This document shows, one piece after another, positions 1 to 9,793 of a DNA stretch of 64,000 nt; the first letter of the stretch is position 1; every line of letters begins with the position of its first letter. Source of the stretch: Gracilaria domingensis (lineage: Eukaryota > Rhodophyta > Florideophyceae > Gracilariales > Gracilariaceae); NCBI GenBank assembly GCA_022539475.1, contig VCMS01000231.1, positions 84,246 through 148,245 of the forward strand. Direction: 5' to 3'. The translations under genes and the position numbers were made by a program. Under the pieces are notes generated by a model. It was not told the DNA's origin. It saw only the letters and a program-made list of their open reading frames with translations, and did no database searches.

Positions 1-2170
1 TCTACCTTAAGACCCTATCTCATGGGAACCCATTTTCGGGTACATACCTATCATTCGGCTCTCCTCTGGCTTATGGAGATCTCCGAGCGGTCGGGTCGCC
101 TTATGCGTTGGCGTATCCGTCTATCGGAATTTGATTTTGATGTCCGGTACAAACGGGGCACCCTGAATATGCAGGCTGATGCGCTTTCCCGCTTAGGAAC
201 GTCTCGTGAAGCAGAACCTGTCGACGACGACGACATACCATGCTTCTTGGTGGAAGACTGGGAAGAAGACTCTGAAATTACGGATGACGTCTGTGACGAT
301 ATTCTCGCCGCAGAAACGGCCGAGCCACCGCCTGGCTCATTTGAACCCATTACCGCTGAAGAGGTAATACGTGAACACCACGGGGATCCTTTCTGTACTC
401 AGATAAGGGCCCGACTCAACGGGGGATTCAAGATACCCTTTTTAACCAACGATCAGGGATTCCTTGTTAGGATTGTTGGGCCACGTCCTCAAATTGTGGT
501 TCCACACTTCTTGCAATGGAGGGTTCTCCATATCCCACTATGCAAAGATCGGGGGACACCCTGGTGGCAGGAAGTTGTATCTAACTCTCCGAAGAGACTT
601 TTATTGGCCAGCTATGGCATTCGACTGCTACGCAGTGCGCCGTTCAAGCACGGAATGCGCCAAGAACGACGTCAAACTCCGACGAAATTCGAAGTCGATG
701 ACGCTGTTCCCAGCCCGGGCTCCTTTGGATTTCGTCGCTATCGACATTCTGGGCGAATTAATTCGAACCGCACGCGGTCACAGGTATCTCCTGATTATCA
801 CGAACAGGTTTTCGAAGTTAATGCGAACGGTTCGGTTGAAGCGGATCAATGCAGCAGCAGTTGCACAAGCATTTGTGACGCATTGGGTCTTCACTTACGG
901 GCCACCCGTTAATCTGCTTTCCGACAATGGCTCGCAGTTTGCGTCAAAGTTCTTTATGGACGTATGCCGTATCTTGGATGTCAAGAATTTGTTTACAACA
1001 ACCTATCATCCCCAGTGTAATGAGCAGGTAGAACGATTTAATCGCACAATGCTTAACGCATTACGATCCTATGTTGCGGATCACTCAAAGGATTGGGACT
1101 TGTACAACGATGCTATTACGTACGCGTATAACATGCAGGTGCATCGGGTAACGAAGCTTTCGCCGTTTGAACTCGTTCTTTCGAGGATACCGCCACCGGT
1201 AGCAATCGAATCACAACCGACGCTAGCGTCTTTCCCGTCACCACGGATGTACAAGGATACCTGGAAAAGTTGGCTAACCAAGATGGTACCGGTAACCCAG
1301 AATGCAATGGACAAAGCATAGCTTACGTACAAGCGCAATTTCGATCGCCGACTTCGCGGTACATCAGTGGAGGTAGAGCCCAACAGCTTTTTGTTCCTTC
1401 GGAAGGAGTATTACAATCCTGACAAGGAAAAGAGACATAAGCTCTCCCCCATCGCTGATGGACCATATCGCGTCATTTCCGTCAATCCGGATACCGTCGT
1501 ACTCGACATTGACGGACGTCATGAACAAATCTCGCGTGATCTCGTTGTGCCCGCCCCGACACCACCCACCGCAACCGGGCCCACCTCAACCAATACCCAA
1601 TCAGGGGATCCTCAACAGGAGGCAGAACCGTCAACAGCCGCTACACTACCGTCGCGCCCGGCGATTCTTCCGCACCCGGATCGAGGATTAATTGATCTAC
1701 CTACAGTAGGTACTTCTGACCACAGAACTGAACTTCCTACTACTTGGACGAATTCCAACGACTCTGCACGAGTATTTAAAAGAGTAACCCTCCCACCCCA
1801 TCTCCTGATGGAGCCCGTAGCGCCACCTAAGGAGGAGGAGGATACCGCAGCTGCTGCGAATGGCACTGACGCACCGGTGTCGCCCGGTTCCCCAACCACG
1901 GGAAATGTGATCCACACTGACAATCCAGTCGTTCCCGTGGGAGAATCTAGTGGCACAGTTGCCTTGTCGCACCCCAACCGTGAGGAATCCGCCGTATCGG
2001 TCTCCGTTAACACGGAACTTGCCCGCGAGAGGCGCGACGCTGCCGCAGAAGCAGCTACCCACTCTGGGACCTCTAACCGCTTGAACTCGCGTATCCGCGC
2101 TGAGAAGCACAGCCGAACTGTGAAAACGGTTTTAGCTGATCCGGACCAGCCGCTGCACGCGGAAGAATAG
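1..2170 (+). pseudogene. gypsy pol 3' part: RNase H end and integrase (Element A)
   Basis: Frame 1 from position 1 to about 530 encodes the RNase H C-terminal half (H-T-Y-H-S-A-L near 46, A-D-A-L-S-R near 178). Frame 2 from about 464 continues as integrase: zinc-binding HPGG region, the first D in FVAID, the second D in LLSDNGSQF, the glutamate in QVERFNR, then the GPY/F module (DGPYRVIS). The switch from frame 1 to frame 2 near 530 is a frameshift, because Element C keeps this stretch in one frame. A TAG at 1319-1321 replaces a CAA glutamine codon of Element C and splits the integrase. The tail to 2170 is rich in Pro, Thr and Ala. It cannot make a working protein. Confidence 0.88.
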
Positions 2171-2919
2171 CATTGCAACCCTGAAAGAGGAAGCCTCTTG
2201 AACGAGTTGTGCTGAGTATTGCCACTCATTATGGATTCCCTTGTGGGACTTTTAACGCTTTCTTGGAATCCGACACTCTACAGTGTGAACCACATCGCGT
2301 GTGGAGACTTGGAACCCCGCCACCACTGCAAGAAGTGCAATCTCCGTGACACGGGGCCTGACAGAACCAGGCGCGTGCCACGCGACGCACGTTACAACGT
2401 AGAAAGCCCTAATGAGCTGTCGGCGACCTTTCGCGAACGGATGGCCGAGCACGGCACGCGCACGATTGTCGTGGTCACCAATCAGTAGCGTAGAGCCAAT
2501 CAGAGCTCTTGGCACAAGCCTCGTGGACCGGTTGAACCGCCGCCCTGCCAAGGGAGTGCCGTACGCACCTCCGTCACCGAAATGGTTATCCCCGTGAAGG
2601 CCGGGAGATTCGTCAACCGAAAGTGCTACCGTTTGTCGGTCTCTCGACTCTCGTCAAATAATGTGATACCGTTGGACTCGTCTGATCGGGAGCTTGGCAA
2701 CTACCCCTCTAGCTCGAGGATAGGACGCCTAGGACGCGAGTTACAGCACGGCCGCCGCAGCGAAATGCGTGGAAAACCGCGGAAGTTAGCCGGTCTCCAA
2801 CACTTGGAAAGCTTCACCTGCCTGATTTTAGGCAGCCACAGAACCTCTCCAGGTGAAACTGCGTCAGCAGGAGTGGCCCCTACGTCATAGAGGCCCGCGA
2901 ACGGGAAGTGTTCCCAAAA

Positions 2920-3120
2920 GAATTCGTTATCGAACGCATCGTGAGTCAAGTTGTGAACCCCTATGGGGAGACTGAATACCAAGTCCGTTGATACGGATAC
3001 TCCCCTGAGGAGGATACTTTCGAGCCGATCGAGCATCTGCCTCGATCGAAGGTTCTCGCCTATTACCGTCGCAAGCGCTTACCGCCACCTCCAAACTTGG
3101 ACGCAGCCCAGGTAGGGTGA
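2920..3120 (+). pseudogene. chromodomain of Element A, with internal stop
   Basis: Read from 2920, the frame gives a chromodomain: EFVIERIV, then EYQVR, a stop, YGYSPEEDTFEPIEHL, and an LAYYR end. The order of aromatic residues and the E-x-T-x-E-P-x-E-x-L block match the chromodomain family, which binds methylated histone tails and in chromoviruses guides integration to heterochromatin. The TGA at 2989-2991 sits where Element C has TGG, the second aromatic-cage tryptophan position. No start codon of its own is needed if it was once the C-terminus of pol. About 750 bp of degenerate tail separate it from the integrase ORF. Confidence 0.78.
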
Positions 3121-3509
3121 CAGTACTACTGTGCTGTGAGGTGAACGGACGGGCCCACTTGTGGGAGAATTATTGATGGTACTACCAAGAAGTTTGGGTT
3201 GTTCCTACCGAAAGAAGTATTGAAGGGATGAAAGAAGAAAGATGATTTCCGTCTAACGGACGCCGATTTATCGGAAAGAAGCGAACTACCGTCTAACGGT
3301 CCGTGTGAATATGTCGTGAAGCTACACGCGTAATGGAGAATCGTATTGGAACGATGGTGCGCCAACGGCGTTGAACCGTAATCCGGTTTTGAAGGAACTG
3401 ATATCGAAGTCGATTTTATTCTAAGGAGAAGTTGCACCGCTAGCTATTGCGGAGTGCGTTGGTCGCAGAGCCTACCACAGCCCATCATGGAGGGAACCCA
3501 CCGTTGGGA

Positions 3510-5207
3510 TCACTGCCATCCTGTCGAAGGATCGGCACCTCCAGGGTTGGACGGCCTCGCTTGGGGAGGCTGATTCGCGAAAGCCTGCGCGCCCAATGCC
3601 AACAGCTGGCCGAGGTCGTACATATCCGGTGGAACCGGCACCTCAAGTCCGAGGAGTTGGTTGCGCATCGCTATCACGTGAGGGTCAATATTCCCCTGCG
3701 AAGGGCCCACTCCCCAACCGATAGGAGCAACTGGCGCAGCCGCCCCTCCGACGACCGGAACTCCTGCGGAAGCCGCCGACGGACCTCCCATTGCCGGGTC
3801 TTCCACAGTATCATTCATCGTTGGATCGTCCTCCTCTGCTACGGAGTAATAGTTGTCGGAAAACATGAACCCAATAGGGTGATCGCTCGGAACCACTCGA
3901 GGAAGTCCGCGTAGGACGAGAGCCCGCTCCTTCGGGACGGTAACTCCCTCCCAGGGATCGTAATACACGAAGTCATCGGCACCGAGATGTCTTCGCCATG
4001 GCGAACGGTCGTAGTGCGAACGAGTGCCCCTGGGGACGTTTTCCGCCGGAACGGTACTCCAATCAATGGAATCGATGAGATCGATAAGGCTGATGACCTC
4101 ACTGACGTTGTCGTCCGAACCGAGCGCGGTGTATAAGTCCAGTGATCTAATCACATTCCGTAACCTCGGAGGGAAATACCAAACACGTTTCTGGTCGTAT
4201 GCTTCCCATAGCATAAACGCGGCAACGCGAGCGGCACATTCGGCGATGAAGAGCATCCAATACTCTGAGTGCGGACTCGCAATCATGCGTGACCCCACAT
4301 AGGAGATGCACGGAGGCAATTCCGGGAAACACCCGCGTGGTACCTCATAGTGAGCCCACCACGATCAGAGTGGAGCGAATCGACCGGCTAGTGCGTCCGG
4401 ACGCAAACGTTCAACCTCCATGTTCTGGTGTGGAATCAGATACCGGAACCGGGATCGCCATTTGCGTTCGTTTCGCAGTCGGTCGAAGAAGTTTCCCTCT
4501 CCCGAAGGGCGATGTAGATATCGGAACTCCGCTCGCAGGATAGGCCTGTTGAACAGGAGAATGTCCGCCGGCATCGCCTCCGGGAAGCTTTCCGCCGCTT
4601 GGAAGTGCGCGAGGTTTGCGCCATACTTGATCTCTCCGTAAGTTCGGAACCGGGAAAGGTCGAACCCGTATGACTCGGCAATCCTCTTGGGGAACGAGGC
4701 TCGGTCCTTCCGAAAGTATGCCAATCGCGCAATAGCCGCGCGCGATTCATCTAGCGTTTCGTATCCACGGCCGTGCCGTTTCCGTGACAACACGTGAGGT
4801 GCGACCGCCACGCGGTGTCTCCAATCCCAGGAATCCACAATATCTCGGTGTAGGCCGCCACGCAGCATACCATTCTCGGTGTATGAATCCATCAACGCAC
4901 TGTTGCGAACCGCTGTCGGGTGAAACCAGGGTGCTCTGGAATAGGCCCAGCTTCCTCCGGTAGTCGGATCTTGAACAAAGAGCGATTCACGCGCTATCCA
5001 GCCAGCTGGAGTCACCAACAAGGACACCGCCTGAGCGGAATTCCACGCCGCGACGTCGACCGGGTTCGGTGTAGTCGTGTGATGTTGACTCTGAGGCAAA
5101 GGAGCGGAGGAAAAACCGCCGAGATACCCTGTCGCAGGAGTTGCGGGACCCGAAATGTTCGGAGCCCCGGCTTGGGAATGCTGCTCGTCGCCCTGGTGAG
5201 GGTTCAT
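3510..5207 (-). pseudogene. antisense ORF of Element A (unknown protein, one stop)
   Basis: On the strand opposite to gag-pol, an open frame runs from ATG 5207 to 3510, 566 codons, broken only by a TGA at 4365-4367; the frame is the same before and after the stop. The N-terminal 280 residues are Pro/Gln-rich at first, then basic and aromatic (motifs RAPWFHPTAV and ILRAEFRYL). The C-terminal part ends in an Ala/Gly/Pro-rich stretch. I recognise no domain. Pieces of the same protein occur in the same place and order in Element C (63889 down to 62767), so it belongs to the element and is not chance. Antisense ORFs before the 3' LTR are known in some plant Ty3/gypsy elements such as Grande; homology to those cannot be judged here. 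Confidence 0.62.
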
Positions 5208-5390
5208 CGAATCTTCGATCGCAGAGGAAACTTCAAGTACTGAATCGTCTGAGTGCAGAGAAGTTGAGTGCGCTTGCGCGTTTGTCTCGTTGTGACGAGG
5301 AACCGGAATCGGATATGTCCATGGTCGACCACGCTTATATACCGGCTCGCTGATGAGTCTCCGCTTGCAAACCGGATGTTTCCTGTGCTA

Positions 5391-5402
5391 AGGAGAGGGA
5401 TA
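5391..5402 (+). other. polypurine tract of Element A
   Basis: AGGAGAGGGATA directly precedes the TGTAG start of the 3' LTR. It would prime plus-strand DNA synthesis. Element B has the same kind of tract before its 3' LTR. Confidence 0.7.
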
Positions 5403-6374
5403 TGTAGAGCAGAACGTGCTCGCCCGGTATACGGGGAAGGATTTCATAAACCCCTGGTAAGCATGATTCCGGGTACTCGGAAGGTATGAGTATTGGCCCA
5501 CGGAAGGGATACTTTTTGGCAGTATTGAGGTATGGCACCCTGAGAAGTCGGCCATGACGTGGCGCAGATGAGTATTTGTCGAGTTTACGCGTGTGTAGGA
5601 ATGGGTGTGTTCACACATGTCTTGTTATGATTGTCGTATATTTTACTGGCCGCTGCCACGGGTTGTCACGTGCACCACGTGTATGGACCTGCTTAGGTGT
5701 GCATTAGATTATTTAATTTAGTTTAACTAATTTATCGGTTACGATATAAGAGGTGACCTCCCGGTCACCTCCTCCTTCAGTAAAGGGTAACCGAGTTCGG
5801 CTCTGAACCAAGTTCGCCTGCGCGAAGTGTACAACTCCCTTAGGAGGGTCACCGCGTACGGTACGGATTGGATTCATCCCTCGGGATCACTCAGGCAATA
5901 CTGATCATTGTGGGCTAGCCTTCGGGCTTATTTATTCCGCGTCTTCGGACTTTCTTTTTCTTTTCCTGTGCAGTTGTACTGCTTTCACCACAATTGGTAG
6001 CGTTTCCGTCTCTGTATAGAGTTGTGCCGCGTGGGCTTAATACACAACCCCCGTCTCCCGTCGCCGGGTCTGTTGCCGCTTGTCGCACGCCCAGCCGAGG
6101 GTTCCTCCTTTGGTTTTCCCTTCCTTTTCCCCCTTTTGCCTAGGGCTTACACCGCTCTACGGTACCTTTCTTCTCAACTATTCTGCCACTTCTCGCCGGA
6201 TTCCTGGATCAGGCCCGTTCACCCCTCAACCTCCGTAGGTATATCCCGTACCACGGGCGGTCTTACACCCGCACTATCCGTGTTCGGAGGGCTCACCACT
6301 GAGTTCACCGCGTCTAGAGGGCAAGGACTCGAAGGCCTTGAGAGACGATCTCATCGCTGGGGTTTTGCTCTACA
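5403..6374 (+). repeat. 3' LTR of Element A (972 bp)
   Basis: The LTR starts TGTAGAGCAGAAC and ends GTTTTGCTCTACA, matching the terminal inverted repeats of Elements B, C and E. U3 has two CACGTG boxes (5667-5672 and 5676-5681). A TATAAG box near 5745 is followed at once by a palindrome (5750-5771). The 3' half is pyrimidine-rich and holds the shared block around GTCACCGCGTACGG (about 5849). Short ORFs across it are noise. Confidence 0.85.
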
Positions 6375-6466
6375 GATTCGAATGAGTCCGGATTGCTTCC
6401 CACAAAGTGCACATGATCTATATCCAGCTTCACGGAGTTTCTGTTCAGCATGGATGAAGATGGAAC

Positions 6467-7974
6467 TCACCCTTCGGCGAACAACGCCTTACACGGGCGC
6501 CTCGGTTCTTTTCGCGCACGAAGCGTTTCACCCTCTGCCTTGGCATACTGGACGGGCTCCAGGTAAGTGATTCGACGCTTTTCTTCACGGTGACGAGCCA
6601 CCAAAGCCCGTATCGCGCGGTCAAGTCCATCCACGAACATCGTGCATCTCTCTTGCGCAGAGTACACATTTCCACAGCGATGAAACGCTTTATTCAAACG
6701 AGTTAAACATACCGTTTCGGTTTCACCAGGCTTCTGCTTGGTATCTCGGAGAGCGAGGATCGCGTTTTGGATCGCGTTGGCAGTTGCGTACGACCTGAGA
6801 AGGTACTGTATCGCTTCTGGCCAACAAGTAACTCCACCTTCGGAGGCTCTCGAGGAACCTCGAACAGAATTAAATTGATCCTCCGCCATACCTGATAAGA
6901 AGTACGGTAAAGCGAGATACGCTTGAGATTCACTCACCCCGAGTATATCGGCTTCCCGAACGAACCGGGCGAGAAAGTCTAACACCACGATTGGGTCTTC
7001 GCCATCGAATTTCGTTTGCATGACGATGTATAATCGCTTGATGTAGTCTTTCACCTTACCGGTGCTTCGCGAACCGCGCTCAGACGAGAATCGTCCAATC
7101 GGTAATACCGAGAGGAAAGCAGCTTCCTGTATAAAGGATTCGTTGGTTTCAACTCTTTCAAGCCAAGATGGCGCCTACCCTTCTCACGGGTGCGAATAGC
7201 TCCTTGAGTGGCTTGCGTCGCTCTCGACTTTGTAGCATGTGACCTCGTGCGGTGTCGACGACCATCGTCCTCGCTGTCAGACGAGTCGGACGACGACTTG
7301 ACAGAGCCAATGCTTGAGTCGGTACTCGACGAATCCGAATTATAACGGACTTCCTTCTTGAATCTTCTGTGTCCCTTAACTGGCGAACGGTGTGTCGAAT
7401 GCTTCGAGCCTTCATCTTCTTCATCTTTTGCGTTAACAGCGGTATCTATACGGATGATTTTTTCAAGGGAGTTCAACCGGACACGGAAACGGTTCATTTC
7501 TTCACGACATTCCTCCATGAAGGAGCGATACGTTTCAACAAACGTTGCTGGGGAACCCAGATTTTCCAGAATGGAATTCACGTCACGTCGCAGAAGACGT
7601 ATGTCTTCTGAGACGTCCCTAAGCTGGGCCTCATCCACCTTCCTACGAAGGGACTGGACATCCTCGAAGAGGGAACTCTGAGCGAGTTGACTCACTCTGA
7701 GTGGCGCCTCCAAGAGGTTAAATTCGGGTGAGCCAGTGACAGTTGACTGAGCCGCAGACGGCGTTTCCACAACAGGTGGAGCTTCCGCTGTAGCAGCGAT
7801 CGCCAATGGCGCAGACGCAACCAAGGATGCTCTCCGGGTCACCGAGGTCGGTTCAGCACGGTTCAAGTCTTCCGGGACGGACAGCTGGGATCGCGGCAGG
7901 GCAGGCGGTACTGCAGATGAACCTCCCACGGGGCGATTGGTGCCAGATCGTGATACTTGATCACGTGTAGGCAT
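6467..7974 (-). pseudogene. gag of Element E, frameshifted
   Basis: ATG at 7974 opens a 307-residue frame ending at 7051. The capsid-like half continues in another frame (7054 to 6467). A one-base slip just before 7051 separates them, judged from Element C, where the same sequence is continuous. The first part has a Pro/Ala-rich start, a heptad-like helical stretch and a Ser/Asp-rich acidic region. The second has the capsid core (GEDPIVVLDFLARF, EDQFNSVRGSSRASEGG, CGNVYSAQERCTMFVDG) shared with Element C. No CCHC knuckle remains before the break at 6375. Not translatable as a whole. Confidence 0.82.
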
Positions 7975-8138
7975 CGGAAACGATATGAATCGATTTCAAT
8001 ACTCCAAAGAGCGGGGAAAATAAAACGAGACAACTGAACAACAGTGTTCCAAATAACTAAACCTTCAAGACATCCAATCGGAAACACTGTCAAATCGGAA
8101 TCAATTCAAGAACGAAATTTTTCTAAGTCAATTCCCTT

Positions 8139-8154
8139 CTAGGTCGGGAGACCA
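8139..8154 (-). other. primer binding site of Element E
   Basis: On the minus strand TGGTCTCCCGACCTAG follows the LTR end after two bases. The same 16-mer follows the LTRs of B and C. It is complementary to a tRNA 3' end of the form CUAGGUCGGGAGACCA. I do not assign the isoacceptor. Confidence 0.75.
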
Positions 8155-8156
8155 CT

Positions 8157-9133
8157 TGTAGTGCAAATCCCACTTGGGAGAAATGACACTCAAGGTGCTC
8201 GAATCCTTGCTACCTTGGGAGGTAGACCCAGCAGAAGAGCCCTGCGTATACAGATAACGCGGGTGTAAAACCGCCCGTACTTCGGAAATAGCACCGAGGT
8301 GACGGCGGGAATCGCCAAGAAGGGATGTGTAAGCGAACGTCCGAGAGTCGGAGATCTCTGATCTGAAGCAGAAGGGGAGAAAACGAGGTCGACGGGGTGC
8401 CTCGAAAAGGAGGAAAAAGATATGGAAAAGAATCGAAAAAAGGGGAAAAGAAAGAAAAGGAAGAAGAGCAAAACCGAAGACGGGGTCGTGCGACAAGCGG
8501 CAACAGACCCGGACCGAGGGTGACGATGTGTATTGAGCCAACGCGACAGACCTCTTTAAATAGTCGATACAATATCTAAACACCAGAGTACCAGACAACT
8601 GCAAATAAATGTGTCAACACAGTCTGAAGACAAATACAATAGTAAATCAGGGTACCTGAGTGATTCTTTGGGAATTATATCAGCGAACCGCACGCGGTGA
8701 CCCTCGTCATGGATTCGTGCACTACGCGCAGGAGCTCAAGGCAGAGCTACAAACAAGGTTAAGTTCACTTTGTGGTGGTGACGGCGAGGTCGCCATCACC
8801 TTAGTAGTTTTCTACAATTTAAACTTAATCATTAAACTAAGTAGTGCCAAATACGGCAAAGCAACACACGTGTTGCACTTGTGCAGACTAGCCTTGGCGG
8901 TCACTTAGTCTAAAAACCAATCCAGTTTTCTCTTTAACTGAGCCAATCCATACACGAGTACACGCGATTCCTGCCACAACCAGTTGCGAACCCATCAACC
9001 CCATCGCGTGCCACCATGCCATAAAGCGTTAGAATGCCACCTAAATTCATATCTTTGCTGCAGATGCAACTCAGAAAGCCGAGGTGTTATAAGATGGAAC
9101 AAGTTACAAACGAGAAATCGCGATTGCTTTACA
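8157..9133 (-). repeat. 5' LTR of Element E (977 bp)
   Basis: On the minus strand it starts TGTAAAGCAA (9133) and ends TTTGCACTACA (8157). It aligns by landmarks with LTR A: CACGTG at 8867-8872, AT-rich stretch, a palindrome at 8777-8800, GGTCACCGCG block, pyrimidine-rich 3' half. The start was placed from the terminal inverted repeat and from the length match to LTR A, so it is less certain than the end. Confidence 0.72.
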
Positions 9134-9526
9134 CAAATGACATGTCTCATGAAGCCCTTAAAGTATTTTTTGAAGGAGTCGTATACAATTTTCAGTTCTG
9201 TCTCTAGTCGTTGCTGTAGCGCTTTTGGCCGCACTTAATGAGTGATGTGCTTGATAGCAAGTTATTAATGGTCTTCGCGCACCCATATGAGTCCGTTTTG
9301 GGGTTAACAGGACACGTAAGATGTATATAATCCTTTCATGCGAGATGTAGAGGTGATATCGGCCATGTTCATGAAAAGTTCGCGTTTGACGATCTCGATG
9401 ATTTTGGAGACTGTAGTGGTGTCTTTTTTCTTTTTTTGCTTCGGTTTCCAAGTAGTATCGAAGTTTCTCGTCAGTGAGTTTTGCAGAAATTATCACACTA
9501 AGAATGTATTACAGGTCGATGCAGGA

Positions 9527-9793
9527 CTATATCCACTCTGCCTCGACGCAAAATGAGAGACTTACTAGTCTCACAGGCTCTGTGGTGGTTGAGTTTACGG
9601 AGGAGAGCTGTAGCGCCCGAGCCGTGACTTCGCTCACGTATTGATCATACATGCGAAGAAATTCCCGAATTGCTTCCGGGTTTGCGTGAATGAGTTTGGA
9701 ATAGTCAACAGAAAATTCTATTGACGTAGGTTGGGAGACGAGAAAGTTGTCTTCATCCTTGTTCAACGATTGAGTCGTCGTTGTCGACGTCAT
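9527..9793 (-). pseudogene. truncated gag-like ORF (88 aa)
   Basis: ATG at 9793 opens a short acidic, helical frame (IREFLRMYDQYVSEVTARAL near the middle) ending at a TAG in EWI-stop. The residues just past the stop (SCID) still look like continued coding, so the ORF is probably the start of a decayed gag. Upstream on the same strand (about 9800-10130) lies a stretch with an AATAAA inside a small stem (about 9899-9918) that could be an LTR. I could not define its ends. An unrelated small host gene remains possible. Confidence 0.4.

Larger units (their letters stand above)
1..6374 (+). mobile_element. Element A: Ty3/gypsy chromovirus, 3' part
   Basis: The window opens inside pol. Order on the plus strand is RNase H C-terminal end, integrase with GPY/F module, proline-rich tail, chromodomain, an opposite-strand ORF, polypurine tract and 3' LTR ending at 6374. 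The chromodomain after the integrase defines a chromovirus. The coding part is decayed: one frameshift near 530 and in-frame stops at 1319 and 2989, judged against Element C (52417 onward). The right edge falls abruptly into the gag of the opposite-strand Element E, so A probably inserted into E. The 5' half and left TSD lie outside the window. Confidence 0.9.
6375..9133 (-). mobile_element. Element E: Ty3/gypsy, 5' part, opposite strand
   Basis: Read on the minus strand: 5' LTR (9133 to 8157), PBS (8154 to 8139), short leader, then gag from 7974. The gag reading is cut at 6375 exactly where the LTR of Element A ends, so the rest of E probably lies beyond the left window edge. E is close to Element C in gag and to A in LTR length, but its gag carries a frameshift and stops. 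The base order next to its LTR start is CAAAT (9134-9138); the other TSD copy is not visible. Confidence 0.8.
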
